This document shows positions 9,140-19,651 of a DNA stretch of 64,000 nt, one piece after another (position 1 is the first letter of the stretch; the number at the start of each line of letters is the position of its first letter). The DNA is taken from positions 1,860,001 to 1,924,000 of the forward strand of contig LR590463.1 in the NCBI GenBank assembly GCA_901472405.1, read 5' to 3'. This stretch comes from Serratia rubidaea (GTDB lineage Bacteria > Pseudomonadota > Gammaproteobacteria > Enterobacterales > Enterobacteriaceae). The position numbers were made by a program, and so were the translations under genes. The notes under the pieces are model-generated. The model did not search any database, was not told the origin of the DNA, and saw only the letters and a list, made by a program, of their open reading frames with translations.

Positions 9140-10092
9140 ATGAATTTCCAACAATTAAAAATTATTCGGGAATCGGCCCGTCGTAATTACAATCTGACCG
9201 AAGTGGCCAATACCTTATTTACTTCACAGTCGGGGGTCAGCCGACATATTCGCGAACTGGAAGAAGAGCTGGGCATCGAAATATTTATTCGCCGCGGTAA
9301 ACGCCTGCTGGGAATGACCGAACCCGGCAAAGAGCTGCTGGTGGTGGCCGAACGTATTCTGAACGATGCCAACAATATTCGCCGGCTGGCGGATGTGTTC
9401 AGCAGCAACGACGACGGGCAGCTGCATATCGCCACCACCCATACTCAGGCGCGTTACAGCCTGCCGCGGGTGATTAAGGAGTTCCGCGCCCTGTATCCGC
9501 GGGTGCGGGTGGTGCTTAATCAGGGCACGCCGGAGGAGATTGCCGCCATGCTGGCCTCCGGGGAGGCGGATATCGGCATCGCCAGCGAGCGGCTGATCAA
9601 CGACGACGCGCTGGCGGCGTTTCCTTACTATCGCTGGCACCATGCGATTCTGGTGCCGGAAAACCACCCGCTGACGCAGGCCGGGCCGCTGACGCTGGAG
9701 CAACTGAGCACTCAGCCGCTGATCACCTACCGGCAGGGCATTACCGGGCGTTCGCGTCTGGATGCGGCCTTTAAGGCGGCGGGGCTGACGCCGGACATCG
9801 CCCTCAGCGCGCAGGATTCCGACGTGATTAAAACCTATGTGGAGCTGGGGCTGGCGTGGGGGTGCTGGCCGATATGTCGTACGAGAAAGAGCGCGATCGC
9901 GGACTGGTCAGCCTGAATGCCGAACACCTGTTCGAGCCGAATACCGTCTGGCTGGGGTTGAAGCGCAGCCAGCTGCAGCGTAATTACGCCTGGCGTTTTA
10001 TTCAGCTGTGCAACCCGACGCTGACGCTGACGGAGATTAAAGAGAAGGTGTTTTCCGCTCAGCTTGAAGCGGCGATCGATTACCAGATTTAG
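9140..10092 (+). CDS. cbl: Cbl, CysB-like LysR regulator of sulfonate-sulfur genes; one frameshift
   Basis: A LysR-type activator. The N-terminal winged helix (MNFQQLKIIRESARRNYNLT, then the TSQSGVSRHIRELEEELG recognition helices) and the effector domain match E. coli Cbl, which activates tau and ssu genes during sulfate starvation. The ATG at 9140 matches the family start; an in-frame ATG at 9128 would add four residues. At 9853-9854 a G is missing in CTGGCGTGGGG, shifting VELGLGVGVLADMSYEKERD into two frames. Restored, the protein is 317 aa (E. coli 316). No sulfonate-utilisation genes are adjacent. Confidence 0.9.
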
Positions 10093-10105
10093 CCGGTTGG
10101 CCCGT

Positions 10106-10130
10106 CAGGCGGGGAGCGCTGCCCCGCCTG
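10106..10130. terminator. Hairpin between convergent cbl and nucA
   Basis: CAGGCGGGG/CCCCGCCTG stem with an AGCGCTG loop. There is no T run, so strength is uncertain. Confidence 0.55.
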
Positions 10131-10146
10131 GATCATACGGTGATTC

Positions 10147-10944
10147 TTAGTTTTGGCAGCCCATCAGCTCGGGTAATACGCCCGGTTTACTCTTCAGTTT
10201 ATCTTGTACCGCATCCGGCAGGCCGGCCCACAGAATCAGGCCGCTGCGCTTTTCCACCTCGTTGACGGTGGTGCGGAACTGGCAGAAGTCGGCGTCGCGC
10301 GGGGTGTCTTGGTCAAAGATAAAGGCGGCGTAGTGGTTCACCTCCGGACTGTTGTTGATAAAGATCACCTTCCAGTAGCCGCTGGGAATGGTGTGCGGCT
10401 TGCTGGTGCCGGGCAGTTTGCCGATCTCGCGCTCATACAGCGGGCCGGTAACGGTATACACCGAACTGACGTCGGCGCGGGCGATCAGTTTGCGCTCCTG
10501 ATCTTCCAGCGCCGCCCAGGATCCCTGGTTCAGCGCCGATTTTTGCGGCGTGATGTTGGAAAGATAGTTCAGCGATTCCCAGTCCGACACGTTCGCCAGC
10601 GAGGCCAGCGGCGCCTGATGGCCGCGATCCACCTGCAGGGCGGCATTGGCGCCGGTGTAGTCGGCAGGGGCCAGGGTATCCTGCGGATCCAGCGCCGGGT
10701 CGGTTTTCCAGCTGCGGGTTTTACCGCTGGCCAGCGTATCTTTGGTGATGTGATAGGCCACCCAGTTGGCGAACTTGGTGCTGCTGTTGTTATTCAGCGT
10801 GTAGGCGTGGCGCACAATCGATACGTTGGTGCTGCCGCCGGTGGGGCAGCCGACGGCGCAGTTGTCGATCGACTCGGACGCAGCGGCGAAGGTCTGTGCG
10901 CTGACGAGCAGGGCCAGCAGGGAGAAAAGCTGTTTCAAACGCAT
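10147..10944 (-). CDS. nucA: NucA, secreted Serratia-type DNA/RNA non-specific endonuclease
   Basis: A 265-aa precursor with a signal peptide (residues 1 to about 21). The mature part is a very close match to Serratia marcescens nuclease, which degrades single- and double-stranded DNA and RNA. The active-site motif is DRGH at residues 106-109 with the general-base histidine H109. The disulfide pair is C29/C33 in DNCAVGC, and the second C-terminal Cys lies in ELMGCQN. The Mg2+-site asparagine is in the NYLSNITPQ segment. The start codon follows GAGGATACCACC. In S. marcescens the enzyme is exported in two steps. This gene is the strongest taxonomic marker in the window. Confidence 0.96.
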   Translation of the reverse strand: MRLKQLFSLLALLVSAQTFAAASESIDNCAVGCPTGGSTNVSIVRHAYTLNNNSSTKFANWVAYHITKDTLASGKTRSWKTDPALDPQDTLAPADYTGANAALQVDRGHQAPLASLANVSDWESLNYLSNITPQKSALNQGSWAALEDQERKLIARADVSSVYTVTGPLYEREIGKLPGTSKPHTIPSGYWKVIFINNSPEVNHYAAFIFDQDTPRDADFCQFRTTVNEVEKRSGLILWAGLPDAVQDKLKSKPGVLPELMGCQN

Positions 10945-11084
10945 GGTGGTATCCTCAATAAGTTAGAAAATACTGTATTTATTTACAGTGCTTTTAACCT
11001 ATCGCAGCGTTATGAATACAACAATGCAACATATTGATATTGGTGATGTGTTGTGGGGGATACATAAAAGAGAGCGTTGAGGCG

Positions 11085-11108
11085 AAAAAAAACCGCCCGA
11101 AGGGCGGT
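11085..11108 (-). terminator. Terminator of betT
   Basis: On the minus strand: ACCGCCC-TTC-GGGCGGT followed by eight T, 14 bp after the betT stop. Confidence 0.9.
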
Positions 11109-11121
11109 CAGTGCAGCGGTT

Positions 11122-13122
11122 TTAACGTACCAGATGCAGGAAGTGCAGGTGCTTCTCGTACTGGTCGAGAATATCGTGGATGATCTGTTCCTGCGTCCAG
11201 CCCATCACGTCGTAGTCCTGGCCGCCTTCCTTCAGGTGGATTTCCGCACGGTAGTACTTGTGCTCTTCGTCGCGCTCTTCATCGTTCAGCCCCGCCAGGG
11301 CGAAGGCCGGCTGAATATACGCGCGCAGGCGCACTTCATACACGAAGTTCAGGTCGTCGCCCAAATCCACTTCAAAGCGGATACGGTCATCCTGCGTATC
11401 GTCGATCGAGGATTCGGTGTTCTGTTTTATCAGCTCGGCTTCCACCAGCGTCATCGCCGGATGCACCACTTCGCTGACAAAGCGCTTCACGTGCGAGCGT
11501 TTCGGGAAGTAGGCAATATTACGCAGGCGCCGCTGCCAGGAGATCGGGTTGCGCGCGGCGGTCGGCGCGATGGTGGTCATCATCTGACTGTCGCGCTTAT
11601 AGGCGTCTACCCGCAGCGCTTTCAGCAGCCCGTAAATCGAGATCAGCAGGATAATGGAGAACGGCAGGGCGCTGGCGATGGTGACCGTCTGCAGCGCGCT
11701 CAGGCCGCCGGCGACCAGCAGCGCGATCGCCACCACCCCCATCAGCGCAGCCCAGAAGATACGCTGCCAGATTGGCGTCTTGTCGGAGCCGCCGGAGGCC
11801 AGCGTATCCACCACCATGGCGCCGGAGTCCGCCGAGGTGACGAAGAACACCACCACCATCGCCATGGCGATAAACGACAGAATATTGGCGAACGGGAAGT
11901 GCTCCAGGAAGTTAAACAGCGCCAGCGAAACGTCGGTCTGCACCGTGGTTGCCAGATCGCGTGCGCCCTCGGTCATAAATCAGATTGATAGCGCTGTTGC
12001 CGAAGAAGGTCATCCACAGCAGGGTGAAGCCGGCCGGGACAAACAGCACGCCGGTGACGAATTCGCGGATGGTGCGGCCGCGGGAGACGCGGGCGATAAA
12101 CATGCCGACAAACGGCGACCAGGAGAGCCACCAGCCCCCAGTAGAGCAGCGTCCAGCCGCCCAGCCAGTTGCTGGATTTCGGCTCGTAGGCGTACAGGTT
12201 AAAAGGTTTTACTGACGATCTCGGACAGGTAGCCGCCGGTGTTCTCCACAAAGGATTTCAGCAGCAGCACGGTTGGGCCGAGGATGCCGACCAGCACCAG
12301 CAGCAGGATCGCCAGGCTGAGGTTCAGTTCGGACAGAATGCGGATGCCCTTATCCAGACCGGACACCACCGACAGCGGTCGCCAGCCCGGTAATCACCAC
12401 GATCAGCACCACCTGCACCGTTTCATTGATCGGCAGGCCGAACAGATGGTTCAGACCGGCGTTCACCTGCAGCACGCCGTAGCCCAGCGAGGTGGCGACG
12501 CCGAAAACGGTGCCGATCACGGCGAAGATATCCACCGCATGGCCCAGCGGCCCGTAGATGCGGTCGCCGATAATCGGATACAGCGCCGAGCGCAGCGTTA
12601 ACGGCAGGCCGTGACGGTAGCTGAAGAACGCCAGGATCAGCGCCACGATGGCGTAAATCGCCCAGGCGTGCAGGCCCCAGTGGAAGAAGGTCAGGCGCAT
12701 CGCCTGTTTGGCCGCTTCCACCGTTTCCGGCGTGCCGACCGGCGGCGAAAGATAGTGCATCACCGGCTCGGCGACGCCGAAGAACATCAGGCCGATGCCC
12801 ATGCCGGCGGAAAACAGCATGGCGAACCAGGAGACATAGCTGAAGTCCGGCTGGGCGTGGTCCGGCCCCAGCTTGATGTTGCCGTAACGCGACAGGCCGA
12901 GATAGGGTGACGCTGAGCAGGATCAGCGCGACCGCCAGAATATAGAACCAGCTGGCGTTGGTGAATATCCCCTGTTGAAGTGCTTTGAATTTACGATCGG
13001 CCAGCTCGGGATAGAGCGCGGCAAACGCCACCAGGACGATGATCAGTGCGGCGGAAATGAAAAATACCGGAGGATTGATATGGCTACGACGGGGCCACGT
13101 TTTCAGTGTCGTTTTGGCTCAT
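11122..13122 (-). CDS. betT: BetT-type BCCT choline/betaine transporter; about six frameshifts
   Basis: A proton- or sodium-coupled choline/betaine transporter with 12 predicted membrane helices and the long cytoplasmic C-terminal domain typical of BetT. Recognisable blocks in order are [92 protein letters not shown] and the tail [16 protein letters not shown]. The frame changes near 13098, 12905, 12378, 12201, 12138 and 11971; most are explained by one extra base in a short run. Edited, it is about 664 aa (E. coli BetT 677). The start MSQNDT is tentative because of the first shift. No betIBA genes are adjacent. Confidence 0.85.
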
Positions 13123-13447
13123 AGAATACCTTCTAGTCCGTTAGGGAGTGATATCCCCTTTATGCTTGAAGCTGCATCTGTGTCACCGACGGTTGCACCC
13201 AAATGATTGATTTATTGAGGTGCGCTCCCTTACCGTCGCGATGCAAGTCCAAATTATTTGGGATAAAGCTACTGATTGGAAATAACAACTCCAGAGAAAA
13301 TGGGCGCAGGACGCCCGAAAAATAGTGCCGGGGAAGTATACACGAAAATTGACATAACTTGAATTTACGGGGAATGAACTTAGTTATTTCATTGATTTTA
13401 CTGACTAATGCAAGACGCCTGCCGACGCTGTCGGCAGGCGGAATAGG
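13123..13447. other. Gap between betT and the TrkH gene
   Basis: No gene is seen. It should hold the betT promoter. A weakly repeat-like stretch (TGCTTGAAGCTGCATCTGTG at 13164-13183) resembles the element at 8041. The hairpin at 13416-13440 is listed separately. Confidence 0.4.
13416..13440 (-). terminator. Hairpin after the TrkH gene
   Basis: CGCCTGCCGAC/GTCGGCAGGCG perfect 11-bp stem with a GCT loop, 8 bp after the stop codon. Only a weak T-rich tail follows. Confidence 0.65.
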
Positions 13448-14906
13448 TCAGAAACGCCAGAAGGTGCGGGAGCATAAAATCAGAATCGGGTAAATCTCCA
13501 GACGCCCCAGCAGCATGGCGGCGCACATCAGCCATTTGGCGGGATCGGAGAGCGTGCCGAAGCCGGCCGCCGTCTCGCCGAACCCCAGGCCCATATTGTT
13601 GATACAGGCGGCGACGGTGGCGAACGCGGTCATCATGTCATAGCCCATCAGATTCAGCGCCCAGACGAACAGGCAGCTGAACAGCACGTACAGAAAGAAA
13701 AAGCTCCATACCGAACGTAGTACGCGATCGTGCACCGAGGCATCGCCGACCTTGATGGTGAAAATGGCGTTGGGGTGCACCAGCTGGTTGACCTCGTGGC
13801 GGCTCACTTTGTACATGATCAGAAAGCGCAGCGCTTTAATCCCGCCGCAGGTTGAGCCTACACAGCCGCCGAAGAAACTGGCGCCGAGCAGCAGCAGGAT
13901 GGCGTTGGTCGGCGTTTTGGCGTAGTCGGCGGTGGCCAAGCCGTTGTCGGTCATCATCGAACTGGTGAGGAAAAAGCCGTGCACCAGCGCGTCTTTGAGG
14001 CCGTACATGCCGGAGCGGTACAGCTCGATCACCACGATGGCTACGATAATGGACAGAATCAGCAGGAAAAAGCGCAGCTCGGGGTTGCGCAGCAGCGGCT
14101 TCAGGCTGCGGCGGCTGACGGCGACGAAGAACAGGGTGAAGTTGATGGCCGCCAGCACGGAGAAAACACCGCCGACCAGCTCGATCGGCGCGCTGTCGAA
14201 ATAGCCCAGGCTCTCATTGCGGGTGGAGAAGCCGCCCAGCGAGACGGTGGACAGCGCATGGCACAGGGCGTCGAACCAGGGCATACCGACCAGGCGGTAC
14301 GCCAGGGTGCACAGCAGCCCCAGCCGAGATAAATCAGCCACAGGTTTTTGGCGGTGTCGGCCAGGCGCGGCGTCAGGCGCTCCTCCTTAAACGGGCCGGG
14401 CATTTCCGACTGATACAGTTTGGCGCCGCCGATCCCCAGCAGCGGCAGCACCGCCACCGCCAGAACGATAACCCCCAAACCGCCGACAAAATTCAGCTGC
14501 GCGCGGTAGTAAAGGAAGGACTTCGGCACCGAGGAGACGTCGTTCAGCACCGAGGCGCCGGTGGTGGTGATGCCTGAGACGCCCTCGAACATGGCGTCCA
14601 CCAGGCTGATGTTCAGGGTATCGTCAAGCCACAGCGGCAGGGCGCTGATGATGGAAAACAGCAGCCAGAACAGCACGATGATTAAAAAACCGTCCTGGGT
14701 GCGCAGCTGTACTTTCGACTGGCGGCTGCTGAACCAGCCGAGGCCGCCGACCGATGCGGCGATCACCAGCGTATAGAAGAACGAGAAGATGCTCTTTTCT
14801 TTATAGAGCAACGCCATTAATAACGGGGAATCATGGAAAGGCTGTAAAGAACCACTAAAAAACTGCAAAGGTGAACAACAATAACCAGTTGTTTTGTTTT
14901 AACCAT
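13448..14906 (-). CDS. TrkH-family potassium uptake channel subunit; two frameshifts
   Basis: A polytopic K+ translocation subunit of the Trk/Ktr superfamily. Selectivity-filter loops are visible: SGITTTGAS (loop 1), STVSLGGFST (loop 2), a loop with SSMMTDNGL, and GSTCGGIKALR plus NNMGLG (loop 4). The C-terminus LEIYPILILCSRTFWRF is typical of TrkH. The ATG at 14904-14906 (MVKTKQLVIVVHLC) gives the conserved first helix LYSLSMIPPLL, but only after restoring a C in the run 14825-14828. A second deletion is at about 14324. Corrected length is 486 aa (TrkH 483). It works with TrkA, encoded elsewhere. It may be a second Trk channel rather than the main trkH. Confidence 0.88.
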
Positions 14907-15032
14907 GCTTGCGCCCGGATTGCCGAAGGACTGTGCGTCAACACATTGATAGAAGTCACTATAGAATAGCGCGGACGATATAAAAATATCATAAAAATTA
15001 TCGGCTCCGCGCGTGTCCCGGCAAGGATAGCG

Positions 15033-15652
15033 TCAGCGGCTCAGGTTACTCAGCGCCAGCAGCGCGCCGAACGTAACCAGCAACCCGCCGAACAGGCGGT
15101 CGATACCGCGGCGCAGGCGCAGAAAGCGCGCGCTGACGCCCGGGGCAGAGAAGAACAGCGCCACGCAGCCAAACCACAGCATATGCGCCAGAGAGATGAA
15201 CAACCCGTAGCCGATCTGCAGCCACAGCGGGCTTTGCGGGTTAACCACCTGCATAAACAGGCTGACGATGAAAACGGTGGTCTTGGGGTTCAGCACATTG
15301 GTCAGAAACCCGGTTTTCAGTGCGCGCCAGTCACTGATGTGCAGCACCGGCGTTGCTGCGTGCGCCGGCGCTGCGGTTGCATGACGGTACATCTGTACGC
15401 CCAGATAAATCAGGTAGGCCGCGCCGATAAATTTCAGCAGGGTGAATAGCCACAGCGAGCGTTGAATCAGCAGGCGACGCCGATCAGCGTGTAGCCCACG
15501 TGGACCAGCACGCCGAGGCTGATGCCTAGCGCGCAGTAAAGCCCGGCGGCGCGCGAACCGCTCAGGCTGTTGCGCGATACCATGGCGAAATCCGGGCCGG
15601 GGCTGATCACGGCGAGTAAAGTCAGGGTGACGACGGCAATAAGTTCGGTCAT
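15033..15652 (-). CDS. LysE/RhtB-family amino-acid exporter; one frameshift
   Basis: A 206-aa (corrected) six-helix inner-membrane exporter. The N-terminus MTELIAVVTLTLLAVISPGPDFAMV carries the family SPGPDF motif, and the second half contains TNVLNPKTTVFIVSLF. The frame breaks at about 15474, where a C is missing. RhtB-type proteins export amino acids such as homoserine, threonine or arginine; the substrate here cannot be read from sequence. It is divergent from a LysR regulator 69 bp away, a common arrangement for exporters controlled by their own substrate sensor. Confidence 0.85.
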
Positions 15653-15721
15653 AGTGGGCCTGTATAAGATATTGATTAGATAGGGTTGCATTGTTGAACG
15701 TCGCGAACAGGGAGACAAACG

Positions 15722-16650
15722 ATGAAAACTGACAAAATCGGTGAGCCTATCTCACGCAAAATCGGCAGGAACATTTCGCTGGGCGGGCTGCGTTGTTTTG
15801 AGGCGGCGGCCAGGCTGGAAAGCTTTACCCAGGCGGCGCACAGCCTGAGCCTGACCCATGGCGCCATCAGCCGGGCGGTGGCGGGCGCTGGAGAATGAAT
15901 TGGGGCTGGCGCTGTTTGAACGGCGTCACCGCCGGGTCTATCTGACGGCGGCCGGGCGCAAGCTGTGGCAGGCCAGCCAGCAGGCGTTCGATATCCTTGA
16001 GCAGAGCGTGCAGGAACTGTATCTGCAGGCGCAAAACGCGCCGATCGTCCTCTCCTGTGAGCCGACGTTACTGATGCGCTGGTTGATTCCGCGCATGCCG
16101 GAATTCCTGCGCACCCATCCGGCCATTCATGTGCAGCTGGTGGCCGGCGGCGCGCGGTGGCGTTTCAGGATGGCATCACGCTGGCGATTCGGCGTAATGA
16201 TTTTGACTGGGGCGCCAGCGTGCACAGCATCCCGCTGTTCAGTGAAAAGATCGGCCCGGTCTGCAAACCGGAAATGCTGGCGCAGTTTGTCGAGGGCAGC
16301 CAGACAGAGCCGCGTTTGCGCCGCGATGCGGCACTGCTGCAGACCGCCACCCGGCCCGACGCCTGGGCGGATTGGGCGCAGGCGCAGGGGGTCTCGATCG
16401 AGGGTATGCCGCAGCAGCGTTTCGAGCACTTCTACTTTAGCCTACAGGCGGCGGTCGCCGGGCTGGGCGTGGCGATTGGGCCGTGGCAAACAGGTGCGTG
16501 ATGATATCGACGCCGGGCTACTGGCGGCGCCGTTCGGCTTTCGCCATGACGGCAGCGGCTACAGCCTGCTGGACGCCGCAGCCGGTCACGCCGGGCAGCG
16601 CGGCGGAAACCCTGCTGCATTGGCTGCAGCGCCAGGCGATGGAGCTTTAG
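15722..16650 (+). CDS. LysR-family regulator divergent from the LysE exporter; about four frameshifts
   Basis: A LysR-type regulator of about 309 aa once corrected. The winged helix is clear (LGGLRCFEAAARLESFTQAA, LSLTHGAISRAV, RALENELGLALFERR), and the effector domain follows (CEPTLLMRWLIPRMPEF). Indels are inferred at about 15880 (extra G), 16154, 16488-16490 (extra A) and 16571 (extra G). The start ATG at 15722 has GGGAG upstream. The final codons overlap the convergent cupin regulator stop by two bases. GcvA-like relatives respond to amino acids. Control of the divergent exporter is an inference from position. Confidence 0.78.
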
Positions 16651-17222
16651 AAGGAGATGTTGCGGATAAAGCGCAGCGGGCCGTCACCGCGGTTAGCGTA
16701 GGCGTACTGCTGATCGCTGTTAAAAACGTAGGTATCGCCGGCGCACAGCGTCAGCGTCTGCTGCTCCAGCAGCAGCGTCAGGCAGCCCTCAATCACATGC
16801 ACGATTTCGCGCCAGCCTTCGGCATCGGGCTGCGAGTGATACTGTTCGTGCGGCATCAGCGTCCACTGCCACAGCTCTACCCGCTGGCGCGCCGGCACGC
16901 TGGCGGCAACAATCGCCTGGCTGCCCGCCTGTTCGCCCTGCCAGGCCAGCTCGCCCACCAGATGGCTGCCGCGCGCCGCCGGCGCCTGGATCAGGTCGCT
17001 GAAAGAGACCTGGAGCGCCGCCGCCAGTTTATCCAGCACCGCCAGGCTGACGTTGCGGTCGCCGGCCTCAATCCCCGCCAGCATGCGGCGGCTGACGCCG
17101 GACAGCGCCGCCAGCGCCGTCTGACTCAGCGCCGCCTGCTGACGATAACCGCGCACGTTGCTGCTGAGGTACTGCAGCACCTGGGGCGCGTCGGACTTGC
17201 CGTTGTGCACTATATTGCTCAT
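16647..17222 (-). CDS. XRE-cupin transcriptional regulator
   Basis: A 191-aa two-domain regulator. The N-terminal helix-turn-helix is at residues 20-75 (LSQTALAALSGVSRRMLAGI, then RNVSLAVLDKLAAAL). The C-terminal cupin barrel is at about residues 105-190 (HVIEGCLTLLLEQQTLTLCA, then GDTYVFNSDQQYAYAN). The start MSNIV at 17222 is preferred by comparison with the family; an ATG at 17240 would add six residues and neither has a strong ribosome site. It is divergent from an EamA permease, and a palindromic site lies between them. Such proteins usually repress a neighbouring transporter in response to a small ligand. Confidence 0.82.
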   Translation of the reverse strand: MSNIVHNGKSDAPQVLQYLSSNVRGYRQQAALSQTALAALSGVSRRMLAGIEAGDRNVSLAVLDKLAAALQVSFSDLIQAPAARGSHLVGELAWQGEQAGSQAIVAASVPARQRVELWQWTLMPHEQYHSQPDAEGWREIVHVIEGCLTLLLEQQTLTLCAGDTYVFNSDQQYAYANRGDGPLRFIRNISF

Positions 17223-17253
17223 TGTTGCGTAATGTCTCATACTGGCAGGATCT

Positions 17254-17269
17254 GTGCATTATAGTGCAC
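17254..17269. promoter_or_regulatory. Candidate operator between the cupin regulator and the EamA gene
   Basis: GTGCATTATAGTGCAC is a near-perfect 16-bp palindrome (arms GTGCA/TGCAC). A related half, GTGCACTATA, lies at 17205-17214 inside the regulator's first codons. Spacing between the divergent starts is short, so binding here could control both genes. Confidence 0.5.
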
Positions 17270-17299
17270 GTTGTATTTATCTAGAGCAAGTCGGCGTCT

Positions 17300-18214
17300 A
17301 TGAGCAAAACATCTTCTACTCCTGGCCTGTGGCTGAAAATCAGACCGCAGGAAGCGATCCTGATTGTGATTACCATGATCTGGGGCGGCACCTTTCTGGC
17401 GATTCATCATGCGATGACGGTCAGCGGCCCGTTCTTTTTTGTCGGGCTGCGCTTCGGCACCGCCGCGCTGGCGTTAACGCTGTTTTCACTGAACAGCCTG
17501 CGCGGGCTGACCTGGTATGAGTGCAAGGCGGGGATGCTGATCGGCGTGACGATCGCCGTGGGCTACAGCCTGCAGAGCATCGGGCTGCAGACCATCAGCA
17601 GCAGCCAGTCGGCGTTTATTACCGCGATGTACGTGCCGATGGTGCCGCTGCTGCAGTGGCTGGTGCTCAAGCGTTTTCCGGGCCTGATGGCCTGGGTCGG
17701 CATCCTGCTGGCCTTCAGCGGCCTGATGCTGCTGGCCGGGCCGAGCAACAGCGAGGTCAGCTTCAGTTTGGGCGAGACCGTGACGCTGATCGGCACCGTG
17801 GCGGTGGCGGCGGAAATTATCCTGATCGGCGCCTATGCCGGCAAGGTGAACGTCAGGCGGGTGACCGTCGTTCAGCTGGCGACCGCCTCGCTGCTCTCTT
17901 TCCTGATGATGGTGCCGAGCGGCGAAGCGGTGCCGGCCTATTCCGACTATCTGCTGTACTGCGCCGTGGGGCTTGGCATCGCCAGCGCGCTGATCCAGCT
18001 CACCATGAACTGGGCGCAGCGCAGTATTTCGCCGACGCGGGCCACGGTGATTTATGCCGGTGAGCCGGTGTGGGCCGGCGTGGTGGGGCGTATCGCCGGG
18101 GAACGTTTACCGGGCGCCGCGCTGCTTGGCGGGGCGTTGATCGTGCTGGGGGTGATTGTCAGCGAACTGCGTATCCGGCGGAAGAAAAAACGTGAGGCCG
18201 TGGCGGAGAGTTAG
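17300..18214 (+). CDS. EamA/DMT-family inner-membrane transporter
   Basis: A 304-aa permease with ten predicted helices in two EamA repeats: residues 18-150 (IVITMIWGGTFLAIHHAMTV) and 160-290 (AQRSISPTRATVIYAGEPVW). The SPTRA-x-x-x-AGEPV block is typical of the second repeat. The tail is basic (RRKKKREA), which places it in the cytoplasm. Drug/metabolite transporters of this kind export amino acids or small metabolites; the substrate is not predictable. The divergent XRE-cupin gene is its probable regulator. The frame is intact over its whole length, unlike its neighbours. Confidence 0.85.
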   Translation: MSKTSSTPGLWLKIRPQEAILIVITMIWGGTFLAIHHAMTVSGPFFFVGLRFGTAALALTLFSLNSLRGLTWYECKAGMLIGVTIAVGYSLQSIGLQTISSSQSAFITAMYVPMVPLLQWLVLKRFPGLMAWVGILLAFSGLMLLAGPSNSEVSFSLGETVTLIGTVAVAAEIILIGAYAGKVNVRRVTVVQLATASLLSFLMMVPSGEAVPAYSDYLLYCAVGLGIASALIQLTMNWAQRSISPTRATVIYAGEPVWAGVVGRIAGERLPGAALLGGALIVLGVIVSELRIRRKKKREAVAES

Positions 18215-18223
18215 TGCAGGAAG

Positions 18224-18244
18224 CGGGGAGGCGCGGCCTCCCCG
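18224..18244. terminator. Hairpin between convergent EamA and cycA genes
   Basis: CGGGGAGGC-GCG-GCCTCCCCG, a perfect nine-base-pair stem between the two stop codons (taking the corrected cycA end at 18251). Confidence 0.65.
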
Positions 18245-18250
18245 TTAGCG

Positions 18251-19651
18251 TCAGGCCGCTTTTTTATTGCGCGCCACCAGGTAGCGATAGCCAGAACCAT
18301 GAACCACAGCGGCGTAACCATCAGCGCCTGGCGGGTATCGTCCTGCAGGGTCAGCAGCACCAGCACGAAGGCGAAGAACGCCATGCATACCCAGCACATC
18401 AGCTTGCCGGCCGGCATTTTGTAAACCGATTTCTGGTGCAGCTGCGGGCGACGCTTGCGGTACACCAGGTACGAACACAAAATGATCGTCCAGACGAACA
18501 TAAACAGAATGGCGGACACGGTGGTGACCAGGGTAAATACCGTCACCACGTTCGGGATCAGGTAAATCAGCACCACGCCGCCCAGCAGGCAGATGCAGGA
18601 GAAGGTCAGGCCGTTAGCCGGCACCGCGCGTTTGGACAGGTTGGCGAATGACTTCGGCGCGTCGCCCTGCTGCGCCAGGCCGTACAGCATACGGCTGGTG
18701 GAGAACACGCCGCTGTTGGCGGAGGAGGCGGCCGAGGTCAGCACCACGAAGTTAATCACGCTGGCCGCCGCCGGCAGGCCGACCAGCATAAACAGCTCGA
18801 CGAACGGGCTCTTGTCGGCCACCACGGAATTCCACGGCGTCACCGACATGATGACGATCAGCGAGAACACGTAGAACATGATGATGCGCAGCGGAATCGA
18901 GTTAATCGCACGCGGCAGCACTTTTTCCGGGTCTTTGGTTTCGGCGGCGGTGGTGCCGACCAGCTCGATGCCGACAAAGGCGAACACCGCAATCTGGAAG
19001 CCGGCGAAGAAGCCGCTGATGCCTTTCGGGAACATGCCGCCGTCGTTCCACAGGTGTGAGAGCGACGCGACGCTGCCGTTCGGCGACTGGAAGTGGGTGG
19101 CGATCATCACCACCCCGGTGACAATCAGGCCGATGATGGCGACGATTTTGATCATCGCAAACCAGAACTCCATCTCACCGAACATCTTCACCGTGGCCAG
19201 GTTGAGCGTCAGCAACACCAGCACGCACAGCAGCGACACGATCCACTGCGACAGCCCGGGGAACCAGAACTGGGCGTAGGCGGTGATCGCCACTACGTCG
19301 GCAATGCCGGTCACCACCCAGCAGAACCAGTAGGTCCAGCCGGTAAAGAAGCCGGCCCACGGGCCGAGCAGATCGGCGGCGAAATCGCTGAAGGATTTTG
19401 TACTGCAGATTGGACAGCAGCAGTTCGCCCATCGCCCGCATCACGAAGAACAGCATAAAGCCGATGATCATGTAGACGAAGATAATGGAAGGGCCGGCCA
19501 GGCTGATGGTCTTGCCCGAGCCCATAAACAGACCTGTGCCGATAGCGCCGCCGATGGCGATCAGCTGAATATGGCGGTTGGTCAGGTTTCTGCGTAGATG
19601 ATCGTCTGACGCCTCTGCGGCGTCGGTGGTAATTTTAGCGTGGTCTACCAT
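18251..19651 (-). CDS. cycA: CycA, D-serine/D-alanine/glycine:H+ symporter; two frameshifts
   Basis: An APC-superfamily permease with 12 helices, closely matching E. coli CycA (NLTNRHIQLIAIGGAIGTGL, LATVKMFGEMEFWFAMIKIV). The start is the ATG at 19649-19651 (MVDHAKI). One extra A in the run 19396-19399 splits the segment YKSFSDFAADLLGPW. A second shift near 18291 (one G missing) explains why the uncorrected frame runs on to 18211 with an unrelated tail. The other frame gives GYRYLVARNKKAA and a TGA at 18251. Corrected length is 466 aa (E. coli 470). It imports glycine, D-alanine, D-serine and D-cycloserine. Confidence 0.92.
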
